Origin: Streptomyces roseus
Lineage (GTDB): Bacteria; Actinomycetota; Actinomycetes; Streptomycetales; Streptomycetaceae
Direction of reading: 5' to 3'
DNA: 64,000 nucleotides
Assembly (NCBI RefSeq): GCF_001044425.1
Contig: NZ_LFML01000122.1
Coordinates: 794 to 64,793 of the forward strand
The first letter of the stretch is position 1. Every line of letters begins with the position of its first letter. Under the pieces are notes generated by a model. It did no database searches and had not been told where the DNA came from. It saw only the letters and a program-made list of their open reading frames with translations. Position numbers and translations under genes: made by a program. This document shows, piece by piece, positions 34,834 through 42,773 of this stretch.

Positions 34834-35484
34834 TCAGACGAGCTGGACGGCGATGGCCTCTGCCATCGGGAGCGGTACGCCGAGCCGGGCGCGCAGGGTC
34901 TCGGTGTCGATCTCCGAGCCGGTGCGGGTGCGGTGATCGGCGGCGAGCTTCTGGGCGTGAGCAACGAGGGCCGGCGGAGCGATGACACTCGGCACCTCCT
35001 GAACCGGCGCAGCCAGTGCCGGAGCGGGTTCAGGCTCGTCAGGCGGTTCCCGCTCAAGCACGGGGCCAGGCACGGAAGCTGATTCGGGCGCAGCGGACTG
35101 GGCCGCATGCGGGTGGACGAGCAGAGTCCCGCCGAGGAAGGCGAGCGCCGGCCATCCAGCGACGAGGATCCGCAGCCAGTCCGGGACGTGGGCCAGGTCG
35201 AGGAGTCCGGCGGTGGCGACGTTCGCGCCGAGCGACGCGGCCAGGGCGACGGTGAACCAGGTCCACGCGGGACCGGTCGACTCCCCCGCATCCCGGAGGC
35301 TGCGAAGTCGGCGCCAGGCGGCGACGAGGAGCAGGTCCACACTGACCGGGTAGGCCCAGGCTTTCCATCCGTCCTGTCCGGCCGCCTCGGCGAGGTCGTG
35401 CAGGTGGGCGAAGGACAGAGCCCCCGCAATCACGGCTTGGACGAGAACGGCGTCCGGGCGGACGAGGCGGGCCACGTGCTTCAC
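34834..35484 (-). CDS. DUF2637 membrane protein of the AICE
   Basis: A 216-residue protein. The N-terminal 115 residues hold four hydrophobic segments in the DUF2637 pattern (AVLVQAVIAGALSFAHLHDLA, WAYPVSVDLLLVAAW). A Pro/Glu linker and a C-terminal domain (LAADHRTRTGSEIDTETLRARLGVPLP) resembling a small DNA-binding helix set follow. Such proteins are encoded beside traB in AICEs and are thought to help transfer or spread; the mechanism is unknown. Confidence 0.82.
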   Translation of the reverse strand: MKHVARLVRPDAVLVQAVIAGALSFAHLHDLAEAAGQDGWKAWAYPVSVDLLLVAAWRRLRSLRDAGESTGPAWTWFTVALAASLGANVATAGLLDLAHVPDWLRILVAGWPALAFLGGTLLVHPHAAQSAAPESASVPGPVLEREPPDEPEPAPALAAPVQEVPSVIAPPALVAHAQKLAADHRTRTGSEIDTETLRARLGVPLPMAEAIAVQLV

Positions 35485-35552
35485 CTCCTTTCGGGCATGG
35501 GTGGGGTAGGGACTTGGCGCGAGAGGTCACGCCGACCGAGTGGGGCAGGTGC

Positions 35553-36893
35553 CTACGGCAGGACAGTCCCGCTGAGAACGCGGGCAGGCAGCACCGGGCG
35601 GAAGGGGTCCAGCTCCGGGATCTGCGGCGTGCGGTACGCGTGGGCGTTGCAGACGTCCACGGCCTGGCGGAGCGTGGTGTGCGGCGTACGGATACGGGTC
35701 CAGCCGCCGGAGGAGTCGCCGACTACGGCGGTGCCGGGCCGGTCCTTGTCGATCTGGATGGCGGCGAGCACGGCCTCGGAGGAGATGTCGCCGAAGGCCA
35801 TGTTGGCCGAGGTCTCGTCGTTGACGCGGTGGGCGGTACGGCCGGTGAGCTGGGCGCGGAGCATGGTGATGCCCTTGCCGAGTTCGGAGCCGAAGCGCTG
35901 GCCGCAGATCTCCAGGTGGATGCCGGCGGCGCGACCGAGCTGGGAAAGACGTACGAGGTGGGTGACGATCTGGTCCCGCCGGACCTCCTCCTTCTTGTTC
36001 GCGGCGAGCGCCAGCTCGGCGACCTCATCGACGAGCAGCACGACAGGTGTGGGACGCAGGTGTTCGGGCAGGTCCCAGATATCGGCGGTGATCTCCGCAT
36101 CCGGCAGATCCGCGCTGACCCGCTGTTCTGCACGTATGACTTGGTAGACCCGGTCCATGTACTGGACGAGGGCGGCGAGCAGGTCAGCAGCCGTATCGGG
36201 GTTGTCGGCCAAGGCCGTGAACCGCTTCGCAAGGGGCGCGAGTTCGACGCCTTTCTTGCAGTCGATCCCAACCAGAGCGACGACACACGGCGCAAGACCG
36301 GCGACCAAGTTGCGCTGGTACACGGACTTCCCGGACTTCGTGGCACCCACGTTCAGCGCATGCGGCACCGACCGGTAGTCGCGGTGATGCACGGCCCCGT
36401 CCTCCCGCAGAGCAACAGGAACCCGAAGCACTCCAGAGGCCGGACCAGGAGCAGGCATCCGAACGTCCCGCAGGACGTCGTAGCCGGTCATCCGCAGCTC
36501 AACGACTCCGGAGCGGATCTCCTGCGCGGTGACGGCGTGCAGCACGAAGGAGTGCCGGAGGCGGTCCGAGGCGGCCGAGAAGTCGAACGCGTCTTGCCCG
36601 GACCGAATCTTGAGGCGGAGCACCAGGCCGGTGCGGGTGGGGCGGATCCGCAGGATCCGGGGTGACCGGGATTCCGGCGCGGGACGGTCGGTCAGCCGGG
36701 CCAGTGCCAGGCGCCAGCGCGAGGGCGGGACAGTGAGCCCGCAGGCTTCCATCACCGACCGGTAGCGGGCCAAGACGCGGACCCCAGCGCAGGTGACCCC
36801 GAAGGTCACCCAGTACCAGCCGGGACGGTACCGCCGCAGGACGAGCGCGACGGCGATGATCAGCAGCGGCAGGACGACCCATAAGGCGTCCAT
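35553..36893 (-). CDS. TraB/TraSA-type FtsK/SpoIIIE DNA translocase
   Basis: A 446-residue protein. It has N-terminal membrane segments (ALWVVLPLLIIAVALVLRRYRPGWYWVTFG) and an FtsK-type ATPase with Walker A GATKSGKSV and Walker B PVVLLVDEVAEL. The C-terminal region is short and may hold the DNA-recognition helices. In Streptomyces conjugation this single protein moves double-stranded DNA between cells. ATG at 36891-36893 follows the upstream stop by 2 bases. The reading frame extends further upstream but overlaps the regulator gene there. Confidence 0.93.
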   Translation of the reverse strand: MDALWVVLPLLIIAVALVLRRYRPGWYWVTFGVTCAGVRVLARYRSVMEACGLTVPPSRWRLALARLTDRPAPESRSPRILRIRPTRTGLVLRLKIRSGQDAFDFSAASDRLRHSFVLHAVTAQEIRSGVVELRMTGYDVLRDVRMPAPGPASGVLRVPVALREDGAVHHRDYRSVPHALNVGATKSGKSVYQRNLVAGLAPCVVALVGIDCKKGVELAPLAKRFTALADNPDTAADLLAALVQYMDRVYQVIRAEQRVSADLPDAEITADIWDLPEHLRPTPVVLLVDEVAELALAANKKEEVRRDQIVTHLVRLSQLGRAAGIHLEICGQRFGSELGKGITMLRAQLTGRTAHRVNDETSANMAFGDISSEAVLAAIQIDKDRPGTAVVGDSSGGWTRIRTPHTTLRQAVDVCNAHAYRTPQIPELDPFRPVLPARVLSGTVLP

Positions 36894-36895
36894 GA

Positions 36896-37252
36896 TCAGG
36901 CGGCCTTCGGCGTGGAGGCGGCCTGGACGAGCGAGGTCACCGCGACGGCGCGGAAGCTGATGCCGTGCCGCTTCTGGCCGTTGAACTCGTTCTCCCACGG
37001 GCGGGCGACGAGTCCGGTCAGCCCGACCGGCGTGCCCATCACGAGCTCGCCGGTGATGCCGGTCTCGGGAACGGTGACGGAGAGGACCTCGGCATCGCCG
37101 TAGGCGGCGAAGAGCACGTCCACGGTCATCATGCGGACGCCGGTCTCGGGGTCGGTGGCGATCTCGCCGGTACGGCGGTCCTTGACCTTGGCGGTCGGCG
37201 GCTGGGCCACCATCACCATCGCGGCGGAGGTGTCGACGGGGATCTGACGCAC
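36896..37252 (-). CDS. SCO3933-family regulatory protein
   Basis: A 118-residue protein, MRQIPVDTSAAMVMVAQPPTAKVKDRRTG..., of the small family found upstream of traB in Streptomyces AICEs. Beta-rich segments (VMGTPVGLTGLVARPWENEF) are evident and there is no helix-turn-helix. Its position matches pra, the replication activator of pSAM2, but this equivalence is inferred. GTG start with GGAG nine bases upstream. A perfect palindromic operator lies about 34 bases upstream. Confidence 0.8.
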   Translation of the reverse strand: MRQIPVDTSAAMVMVAQPPTAKVKDRRTGEIATDPETGVRMMTVDVLFAAYGDAEVLSVTVPETGITGELVMGTPVGLTGLVARPWENEFNGQKRHGISFRAVAVTSLVQAASTPKAA

Positions 37253-37285
37253 GGAAGATCACTCCTCTACAGGGGCTGGACTCCT

Positions 37286-37340
37286 TCACTCATGTACATG
37301 AGTGACATGAAGAAGAGTGCCCGACTCCTATACATGAGTC
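37286..37340. promoter_or_regulatory. KorSA-type operators between korSA-like gene and the tra operon
   Basis: The first site is a perfect 20-bp palindrome, TCACTCATGTACATGAGTGA (37286-37305). The second (37323-37340) keeps the half-site TACATGAGT with an imperfect left half. A third half-matching site is at 38192-38207. They flank the GntR gene and precede the SCO3933-type gene, the pattern expected for repression of the tra operon and autoregulation. Confidence 0.75.
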
Positions 37341-37391
37341 AACCCGCTGCGGAAGAAAACTCGCAGCGGGCCGTGGGGAGTTGAGGAGCCG

Positions 37392-38171
37392 TCAGTCGCG
37401 CGCTGGGATCCGGTACTCGAAAACGAACTGGTCAGCGGCCATGAGGGTGTCACAGACCTCCACCACGCGACCCGCCTCCGTCACCGCATCTCGCACCAGA
37501 TGTACGACCGGCGCGCCAGGACTCAGCGCCAGCTCGGACGTCTCAGCCTTAGAAGCCGGCCGAGCCTGAAGCGTCTCCACGAACTCGGCGAAGACATGCC
37601 CATGTTCCTCAAGCCGGGCGTAGATTCCACCGCCACCAGGATTCTCGGCGAACAGCTCAGGGATGTCCTTGACGACGTCCCACGGCAGGTAGGAGCTCGC
37701 AGTCTCCACCGGGGTCCCGTTCCGGAAGTACAGCCGCCGCCGGGCAAGCACCTGCGTGCCGACCTCGACCCCAAGCCGTCCGGCAATGTCCTCCGGGGCC
37801 TCCATGGGCCCGATGAACAGCACGCTCACCTTGGCCTCGGCGCCGGACTGCGCGGACTCGGCAAGGTAGGCCGCTCGCCCCTCCTGCCGATGCGTACGCC
37901 GAAACCGATCAGAAGACCGGAGCCGCACCGGCGGCCGGGCCTTAACAATCGACCCCTTGCCGTGCCGAGTCTCCACGAGCCCACTCGCCCTCACCTCGAC
38001 CATGGCCTTGCGAATGGTCCCGCCGGAAACCCCATACCGGTCCACGAGCTCGGACTCACTCGGCACCATGTCGCCGGCACCCAGCACCCCGGCCCGGATC
38101 TGCTGGACGATCTCGTCGGCGATCTGGACGTACCTCGGTACAGCCTTGCCACCTCCCACTGCGGTTCCCAT
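37392..38171 (-). CDS. GntR-family repressor, KorSA-like
   Basis: A 259-residue HutC-type GntR regulator. The winged helix has YVQIADEIVQQIRAGVLGAGDMVPSESELVDRYGVSGGTIRKAM; the UTRA domain follows (VSVLFIGPMEAPEDIAG to MAADQFVFEYRI). In pSAM2, KorSA of this type represses pra and itself and so keeps the element integrated. ATG at 38169-38171 has GAAGGA upstream. The palindromes on both sides of the gene are its likely operators. The ligand is unknown. Confidence 0.88.
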   Translation of the reverse strand: MGTAVGGGKAVPRYVQIADEIVQQIRAGVLGAGDMVPSESELVDRYGVSGGTIRKAMVEVRASGLVETRHGKGSIVKARPPVRLRSSDRFRRTHRQEGRAAYLAESAQSGAEAKVSVLFIGPMEAPEDIAGRLGVEVGTQVLARRRLYFRNGTPVETASSYLPWDVVKDIPELFAENPGGGGIYARLEEHGHVFAEFVETLQARPASKAETSELALSPGAPVVHLVRDAVTEAGRVVEVCDTLMAADQFVFEYRIPARD

Positions 38172-38191
38172 AGTCCTTCTCTTCCTCCTAT

Positions 38192-38207
38192 GCTCCTGTA
38201 CATGAGT
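38192..38207. promoter_or_regulatory. Operator overlapping the NUDIX start codon
   Basis: GCTCCTGTACATGAGT shares TGTACATGAGT with the perfect palindrome at 37286. The ATG of the NUDIX gene lies inside it, and the korSA-like start is 21 bases away on the other strand. One repressor could control both genes from here. Confidence 0.65.
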
Positions 38208-38654
38208 ACGGGTTCCCCGCAGCACAAGTCAACGCCACTGCATTCCGTGTCCGTGGCCGGGGCCGTGCTGCGCGAGGACGGCCGACTCCTGGCGATCCGC
38301 CGAGCGGACAACGGCACTTGGGAGCTCCCGGGCGGAGTCCTCGAACTCACCGAGTCCCCGGAGGCCGGCGTCCACCGCGAGGTCCTGGAGGAAACCGGCA
38401 TCGAGGTAGAGGTCAACGACCTGACCGGGGTCTACAAGAACACCACCCGCGGCATCGTCGCCCTGGTCTTCCGCTGCAAGCCCTCCGGCGGCACGGAACG
38501 CACCTCCAACGAGTCAACCGCAGTCGCCTGGCTCACCCCGGAAGAGGTAGCGGCTCGCATGTCCGAGGTCTACGCGATCCGCCTCCTGGACGCCCTGGAC
38601 CACGCAGGCCCCCACGTCCGCAGCCACGACGGCCGCCACCTCCTCACAGCATGA
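38202..38654 (+). CDS. NUDIX hydrolase, Pif-like
   Basis: A 150-residue NUDIX protein. The catalytic box is complete, from GGVLELTESPEAG to HREVLEETGIEV (GX5EX7REUXEEXGU). In pSAM2 the NUDIX protein Pif, encoded beside korSA, blocks redundant transfer between cells that already carry the element; the same position here supports that role. ATG lies within a KorSA-type operator and has no ribosome site, so the transcript may be leaderless. Its stop overlaps the next gene (ATGA). Confidence 0.85.
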   Translation: MSTGSPQHKSTPLHSVSVAGAVLREDGRLLAIRRADNGTWELPGGVLELTESPEAGVHREVLEETGIEVEVNDLTGVYKNTTRGIVALVFRCKPSGGTERTSNESTAVAWLTPEEVAARMSEVYAIRLLDALDHAGPHVRSHDGRHLLTA

Positions 38655-38860
38655 CCCGAGAGGAAGCGGTGCGCCTGGTCCAGCAGCTCATGGACTCCAG
38701 CATCACCGACGAGGCGGAAACCAGCGCAACCCTGGACGCCCTACGCGTGGGGTTGGGATGCCCCCACATCAGCGGCTACATCTACTGGGACTTCACCCCA
38801 GAGTTGACCGCCGAGAAAGTAGTAGCCCGAGCCCTGGCATACAAACCGATCGCACTCTGA
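38651..38860 (+). CDS. Small bacteriocin-immunity-like protein
   Basis: A 69-residue protein, MTREEAVRLVQQLMDSSITD... then GCPHISGYIYWDFTPELTAEKVVARALAYKP. The pattern (helix pair, then HxSGxIYW and a helical tail) resembles the colicin/pyocin immunity fold (Im9: HPSGSDLIYYP). Streptomyces versions are often annotated e9imm. ATGA overlap with the NUDIX gene shows co-translation. No toxin gene is next to it, so it may protect against something outside the element or have another binding role. Homology is by eye. Confidence 0.6.
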   Translation: MTREEAVRLVQQLMDSSITDEAETSATLDALRVGLGCPHISGYIYWDFTPELTAEKVVARALAYKPIAL

Positions 38861-39394
38861 GCCAGACGGCGCGGTAAGAGTTTCCCTACTTCATCAAGGG
38901 CACCCGCCGCGCACAGCGCGGCGAGCGCGCCCGTCGCCCGGGCCTGCGCTCCTGTCTGCGCCCCGCTCCAGCCCGGGCGTCGGTCGCGCGCCAGAACAGC
39001 GCGGGTCTGATGGCGGGAGGCCCCCGAAGAGGCTGGCTGTAGTCAGCCCGAGGCTGGAGGCACCTTCCCGGCCGGGGCTCCTGCGCCGTGCAAGAACCGG
39101 CGTCCTCACAACTCCCCTTAAGGTTGGCCCTTTCCGCCAGGCCCGTTGGAGCAGTCGGCACGCGCGGGACGCTGCGCCTGAGCCCGAGGCTCGTTGCCAT
39201 CAATTGGTCAGAGCCCTTGCCTCCGGCGGGGGCGCTCAGGCTCCGGGATGACAGCGGGTCGAGCTTCAGCCGCTGCGCAGACTGTCAGCTGCCAGCCCCG
39301 GGCAAGCGAGCGTGAAACGTTCCGGCAGCCGCACACCAACCCCGAATCCGGGATTATGGGCACATTCACCTCCCCAAGGTCCTACACTCACGCC
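38861..39394. other. 534-base region without a convincing gene
   Basis: GC-rich, with short repeats such as GCCCGAGGCT at two places (about 39048 and 39182) and small inverted repeats. The minus-strand open frame 38886-39203 is Arg/Pro/Gly-rich with no ribosome site and is judged non-coding. Base composition drops sharply at its right end where the AlbA_2 gene starts. It could hold a cis-acting transfer or replication site; nothing specific was recognised. Confidence 0.4.
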
Positions 39395-41005
39395 ATGGAG
39401 AAGCGGGTCATCTCAGCGTCCGAAGCTCTTACGCTAATTGAGCGTGAAGAGTCGCACTTCTGGGACCACAAGAGCTTTCGCAGCAAAGGGGCGGTGATTC
39501 AGAAGATTGCAGTCGCTCTCGCAAACTCTGACGGCGGAGAATTTATTGTTGGAATCGAAGACAGCGGAAAAGACGCCGCAGGCTTGGATCGTTGGCGCGG
39601 ATTCAATAATATCGAAGAGGCTACCATCGTCTTGGAAGCCTTGGCGCGTGACGTAAATCCACCTGCGCCATTCTCCGTTGAATTCCTTTCAGTTGACGGC
39701 AACGAAGAACGAGGGCTCGCATGTCTGGTCGGTATTCGAAAAAGCGAGAGCATTCACTTCACGGCCGACCATAAGGTTTTCGTCAGGCGCGCGGCAGCCA
39801 CGCTCCCCATCTCTGGACAGGCCGTCACCGACTTGACTCTGGCGAAGGGCGCCAGAAGCTACGAGGATCAGCTTCTGGCCGACTACGATAAAGACGATTT
39901 GGCTGCAGAGGAGGAGCTGGAATTCTTTCTTCAAGGCCTTAGCCCATCAACCTCCCCAGCCGAATTCATCCGCAAGCAGCGGTTGATCGACCGGAACTCC
40001 GGTGCCGCCAGAGTATCGGCCGGAATTCTCTACGCCGAATCGCCGCCGGCGGTAGTACCCAAGCGCTGCGCTGTAAAGGTAGCTAGGTACAACACCAAGG
40101 AGCAGAATCCTCGGCGTGAACATTTGGCCGCCACTCCCTTGACCATCGAGGGACCGGCCCGGCGCGTGATCGACGAGACCATCAGCACCGTAACGTCGTT
40201 GATCGAGTCCGTCTCGGTGCTCCAGACAAGTGGAGAGATGGCACCTGTCAAGTATCCGCCGGAGGTACTCAAGGAAATCATCGTCAACGCAGTAATCCAC
40301 CGCGACTACAACGTATCCGACGATATTTTGGTTTACGTATTCGATAATCGGGTGGAGGTGCGAAGCCCTGGAGTCTTGCCGGGAAACATGACTCTAACCA
40401 ACCTGCTACTGGAGCGGTTCTCGCGGAATCCAACCATCGTACGCCTACTCAACAAATACCCCGATCCACCTAACAAGGATATCGGGGAAGGACTGCGTAC
40501 CGTAGTGGCAAAAATGGCCGAAGCGAAACTACAGTCCCCTAAATTCGCCATTGAAGGAAACTACTTCGTGGTCAACTTGGGACACACGCCACTGGCCCGC
40601 CCGCACGAGATCGTCATGGATTACCTGTCGAATCACGACGAGATCACAAATGTCATCGCGCGCGACCTAACCGGCATCCCTTCTGAAAATAGCATGAAGG
40701 ATGTTTTCTATGCCCTCCGCAAGGCCGGAAAACTTGAGATGGTTCCGGGCAAGAGGGGTAATAAATCCGCCTGGCGAAAAGTGATCACCGGCGAATATAA
40801 GGTTGAGCTTGAGGCACCTTCCGGTGACGTCACGGGTGATCCAATCAATCAGCCACAGGAAAGCAGCCCTATCGGCGAGATCGCCCGCAGATCACTCAAG
40901 CGACTAAAGCCACGCAGAGCGGTCACAGGACCAGCTCGAAATCACCCTTGCGAGTGTGGCAGCGGCCTTAAACGCAAACGATGCTGTGGACTCAGCGAAG
41001 CTTAA
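39395..41005 (+). CDS. AlbA_2 (Schlafen-type) / GHKL-like ATPase / SEC-C fusion protein
   Basis: A 536-residue cargo gene. Residues about 15-135 are an AlbA_2 (Schlafen-type, PF04326) domain: ESHFWDHKSF, ALANSDGGEFIVGIED, VFVRRAAAT. Residues about 285-385 match the HATPase_c_4 module: NAVIHRDYN, VEVRSPGVLPG, RNPTIVRLL and DIGEGLRTV. A winged-helix-like part follows, then SEC-C zinc motif HPCECGSGLKRKRCCG (517-532). Base composition is visibly lower in GC, with many A/T-ending codons, so it is recently acquired. AlbA_2 proteins are predicted DNA/RNA-binding regulators and some act in phage defence; the role here is inferred. Confidence 0.85.
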   Translation: MEKRVISASEALTLIEREESHFWDHKSFRSKGAVIQKIAVALANSDGGEFIVGIEDSGKDAAGLDRWRGFNNIEEATIVLEALARDVNPPAPFSVEFLSVDGNEERGLACLVGIRKSESIHFTADHKVFVRRAAATLPISGQAVTDLTLAKGARSYEDQLLADYDKDDLAAEEELEFFLQGLSPSTSPAEFIRKQRLIDRNSGAARVSAGILYAESPPAVVPKRCAVKVARYNTKEQNPRREHLAATPLTIEGPARRVIDETISTVTSLIESVSVLQTSGEMAPVKYPPEVLKEIIVNAVIHRDYNVSDDILVYVFDNRVEVRSPGVLPGNMTLTNLLLERFSRNPTIVRLLNKYPDPPNKDIGEGLRTVVAKMAEAKLQSPKFAIEGNYFVVNLGHTPLARPHEIVMDYLSNHDEITNVIARDLTGIPSENSMKDVFYALRKAGKLEMVPGKRGNKSAWRKVITGEYKVELEAPSGDVTGDPINQPQESSPIGEIARRSLKRLKPRRAVTGPARNHPCECGSGLKRKRCCGLSEA

Positions 41006-41053
41006 GAGAACGAACCTATTGTTCGCTTTGGGTTCGTTGCGCCGTCGCGCACA

Positions 41054-41079
41054 CGGGACGACCTACTACGGTCGTCCCG
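41054..41079 (+). terminator. Hairpin downstream of the AlbA_2 gene
   Basis: A perfect 9-bp stem (CGGGACGAC and its complement) with an eight-base loop, 49 bases beyond the stop codon. The remaining bases to 41267 hold no gene. Confidence 0.6.
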
Positions 41080-41267
41080 ACGAGCACTCGAAGCTACTTC
41101 CGTCGGCTGTGGCCCATATATGGACAGTGGCGGCGTGAGGAGCAGGCGAACGTGGCTTGACCTGATGAAACGTCTGAGGTGCACGGGACCTCCGGAGCCG
41201 TGTGCGCCAAGCAGAAGCGGCCCCTGACAGAGTCTGGGGTCGCTTCGTTGTCTCGTACGCGCTCACG

Positions 41268-42296
41268 CTAACTGAGGTGCGGTGGCAGTTCTTCGCGAGC
41301 GGGATGGCCTGGGGACCTGAGGCGGCGGCCGCGGCTGGTGGCTACTCGGAGCGTGTCGCGGAGGGCGCTGGAAAGGTCTGTTGCAAGGAGGCGAAGTTCC
41401 TCCGGGTCCGAGGCCGTGTCGGTGAGGACTTCGAGGGCGTGGTCCAGGAACTCGGCTCCCATTTCGAGCTGGATCTCTTCGGTGTTGTCGGCCAAGCGGG
41501 ACAGGTAGCCGGCGGGGTCGTCGGTGCTCAGGTAGCAGAGCTTGTTGTCGGGGCCTGTCCAGGGGAGGAGGCGCAGTCCGTTGCTCGGCGTCATTTCCGT
41601 TGAGGTCCCCTCGTCGGTCGTGAGACGGGTGGTGAAGAGTGCGTCCGCTCTGTCGCCCGGGAGGACGATGAGGGCCGCCTCGACCACGCGGCCGGCGATG
41701 TTGGTCGCCACGCGGGTGAGTGAGAGGACCGGCAGGGATGTGCTGATCCGGAGGGCCGTCGACTCTTCTTGGGTTGGGAGGCGGGCGCCGAGTCGCTCTT
41801 GGATTTCGGACAGCGGTGGGCGGAGGTCTGCCAGGCGCGCTCGCATCTGCTCGGGTGAGGGACAGTCGGCTGGCGCCAGGTCTCGGGGGACGTAGATGCG
41901 GGCCAGGCTGTGAGGCGCCTTCCCGTCGTGGGACACGTAGAGGAGCTCGGTCAGCGGGCTGAGGGGCGGGACGTTCAAGAGGGCAGGCAGGTCGCCGTGC
42001 GCTTCGAGGTTCGTGGTGCGGACAGTTGCTCGGAGGGGTGGGATTGGTGATGTGCCGATGCCACCGACGTACGTGAATCTTCGGAGGGGGCGGCGGACGT
42101 AGTTGCCGCTGCCGTGGATCTTCTCCACCAGGCCTTCGCCTTGGAGGAGTGCGAGGGCGCTGCGGAGGGTTGGTGTGCTGACCGTGTAGCGGGTGGCGAG
42201 TTGGGCCTCGGAGGGGAGGCGTTCGCCGGCCTTGAAATGGCCCGTTCGGATTTGCTGGCGGAGGTCGTCGGCGATGGCGTGGCGGCGGGAGGGCAT
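41268..42296 (-). CDS. GntR-family regulator with C-terminal extension
   Basis: A 342-residue protein. The winged helix has HAIADDLRQQIRTGHFKAGERLPSEAQLATRYTVSTPTLRSALALLQGEGLVEKIHGSGNYV read over residues 6-68; a UTRA domain follows to about residue 230. The last 90 residues (SRLADNTEEIQLEMGAEFLD...) are an added helical segment not usual for HutC regulators. It is last in a minus-strand set of four genes (92, 80 and 72 residues, then this) that diverges from the next GntR gene. Target and ligand are unknown. Confidence 0.85.
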   Translation of the reverse strand: MPSRRHAIADDLRQQIRTGHFKAGERLPSEAQLATRYTVSTPTLRSALALLQGEGLVEKIHGSGNYVRRPLRRFTYVGGIGTSPIPPLRATVRTTNLEAHGDLPALLNVPPLSPLTELLYVSHDGKAPHSLARIYVPRDLAPADCPSPEQMRARLADLRPPLSEIQERLGARLPTQEESTALRISTSLPVLSLTRVATNIAGRVVEAALIVLPGDRADALFTTRLTTDEGTSTEMTPSNGLRLLPWTGPDNKLCYLSTDDPAGYLSRLADNTEEIQLEMGAEFLDHALEVLTDTASDPEELRLLATDLSSALRDTLRVATSRGRRLRSPGHPAREELPPHLS

Positions 42297-42303
42297 GAGC
42301 CGA

Positions 42304-42522
42304 TCACCACTTCCTCGTCATGCGGAGGGCGATCAGTCGGGTTCTTGCGTGCATCGTGAGGGCCTCACCCGTCTCGAAGAGCAGCCGCTTTGCGCCGGCG
42401 CGGAGTTGGATGAGGTCAGCCACGCGGCACGGCTGGCCGCCGATCTGGATGACGTCGCCGCGCTGGACGCTGTCTGAGGTGATCTCGACGGGCGTGGCGA
42501 GCGAGCCGGTGGGAGCCCTCAC
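42304..42522 (-). CDS. 72-residue conserved protein next to GntR
   Basis: The GTG start overlaps the stop of the upstream gene (GTGA). The product MRAPTGSLATPVEITSDSVQ... has a compact beta-rich core (RGDVIQIGGQPCRVADLIQL, KRLLFETGEALTMHARTRL) like small SH3-fold proteins. It recurs beside GntR genes in Streptomyces mobile elements, and its function is unknown. Its stop is 7 bases before the GntR start. Confidence 0.75.
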   Translation of the reverse strand: MRAPTGSLATPVEITSDSVQRGDVIQIGGQPCRVADLIQLRAGAKRLLFETGEALTMHARTRLIALRMTRKW

Positions 42523-42761
42523 TGGTTCGCCTGCCGCGGGTTCGACGGTTCGGCCGGGGCGTGGCAAGAGCAGGCGCAGGCCTCGTAGATCACAGGGATG
42601 CCGACGGGCGCCGTGGCGGGAGACGACTGGGCGCATTCGGAGTGGGTGCCGATCGCGCATGAGGTCGACCGGTAGGTCAGCCTCGCGTGCGTGGCGTAGG
42701 AGAGTGGGGGGAGTTGCGGCCCACTGGTGTAGGCGTTGGTGGGGCCCGTACGGTTGTGCAC
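42519..42761 (-). CDS. 80-residue Cys-rich small protein
   Basis: A GTG start with GGAG nine bases upstream. The C-terminal half has CAIGTHSEC and YEACACSCH, four to five Cys plus His that could form one zinc site. The N-terminal half is polar. It is co-transcribed with the 72-residue and GntR genes. No function is known to me. Confidence 0.75.
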   Translation of the reverse strand: MHNRTGPTNAYTSGPQLPPLSYATHARLTYRSTSCAIGTHSECAQSSPATAPVGIPVIYEACACSCHAPAEPSNPRQANQ

Positions 42762-42773
42762 GCTGATCAGCTC

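Noticed and set aside
38651..38860. A toxin-antitoxin pair with the NUDIX protein as toxin
   Set aside because: The NUDIX gene has a complete catalytic box and sits at the pSAM2 pif position, and the second protein looks like a bacteriocin immunity protein rather than an antitoxin.
38886..39203. A 105-residue minus-strand protein in the element
   Set aside because: There is no ribosome site and the product is an Arg/Pro/Gly-rich low-complexity sequence.
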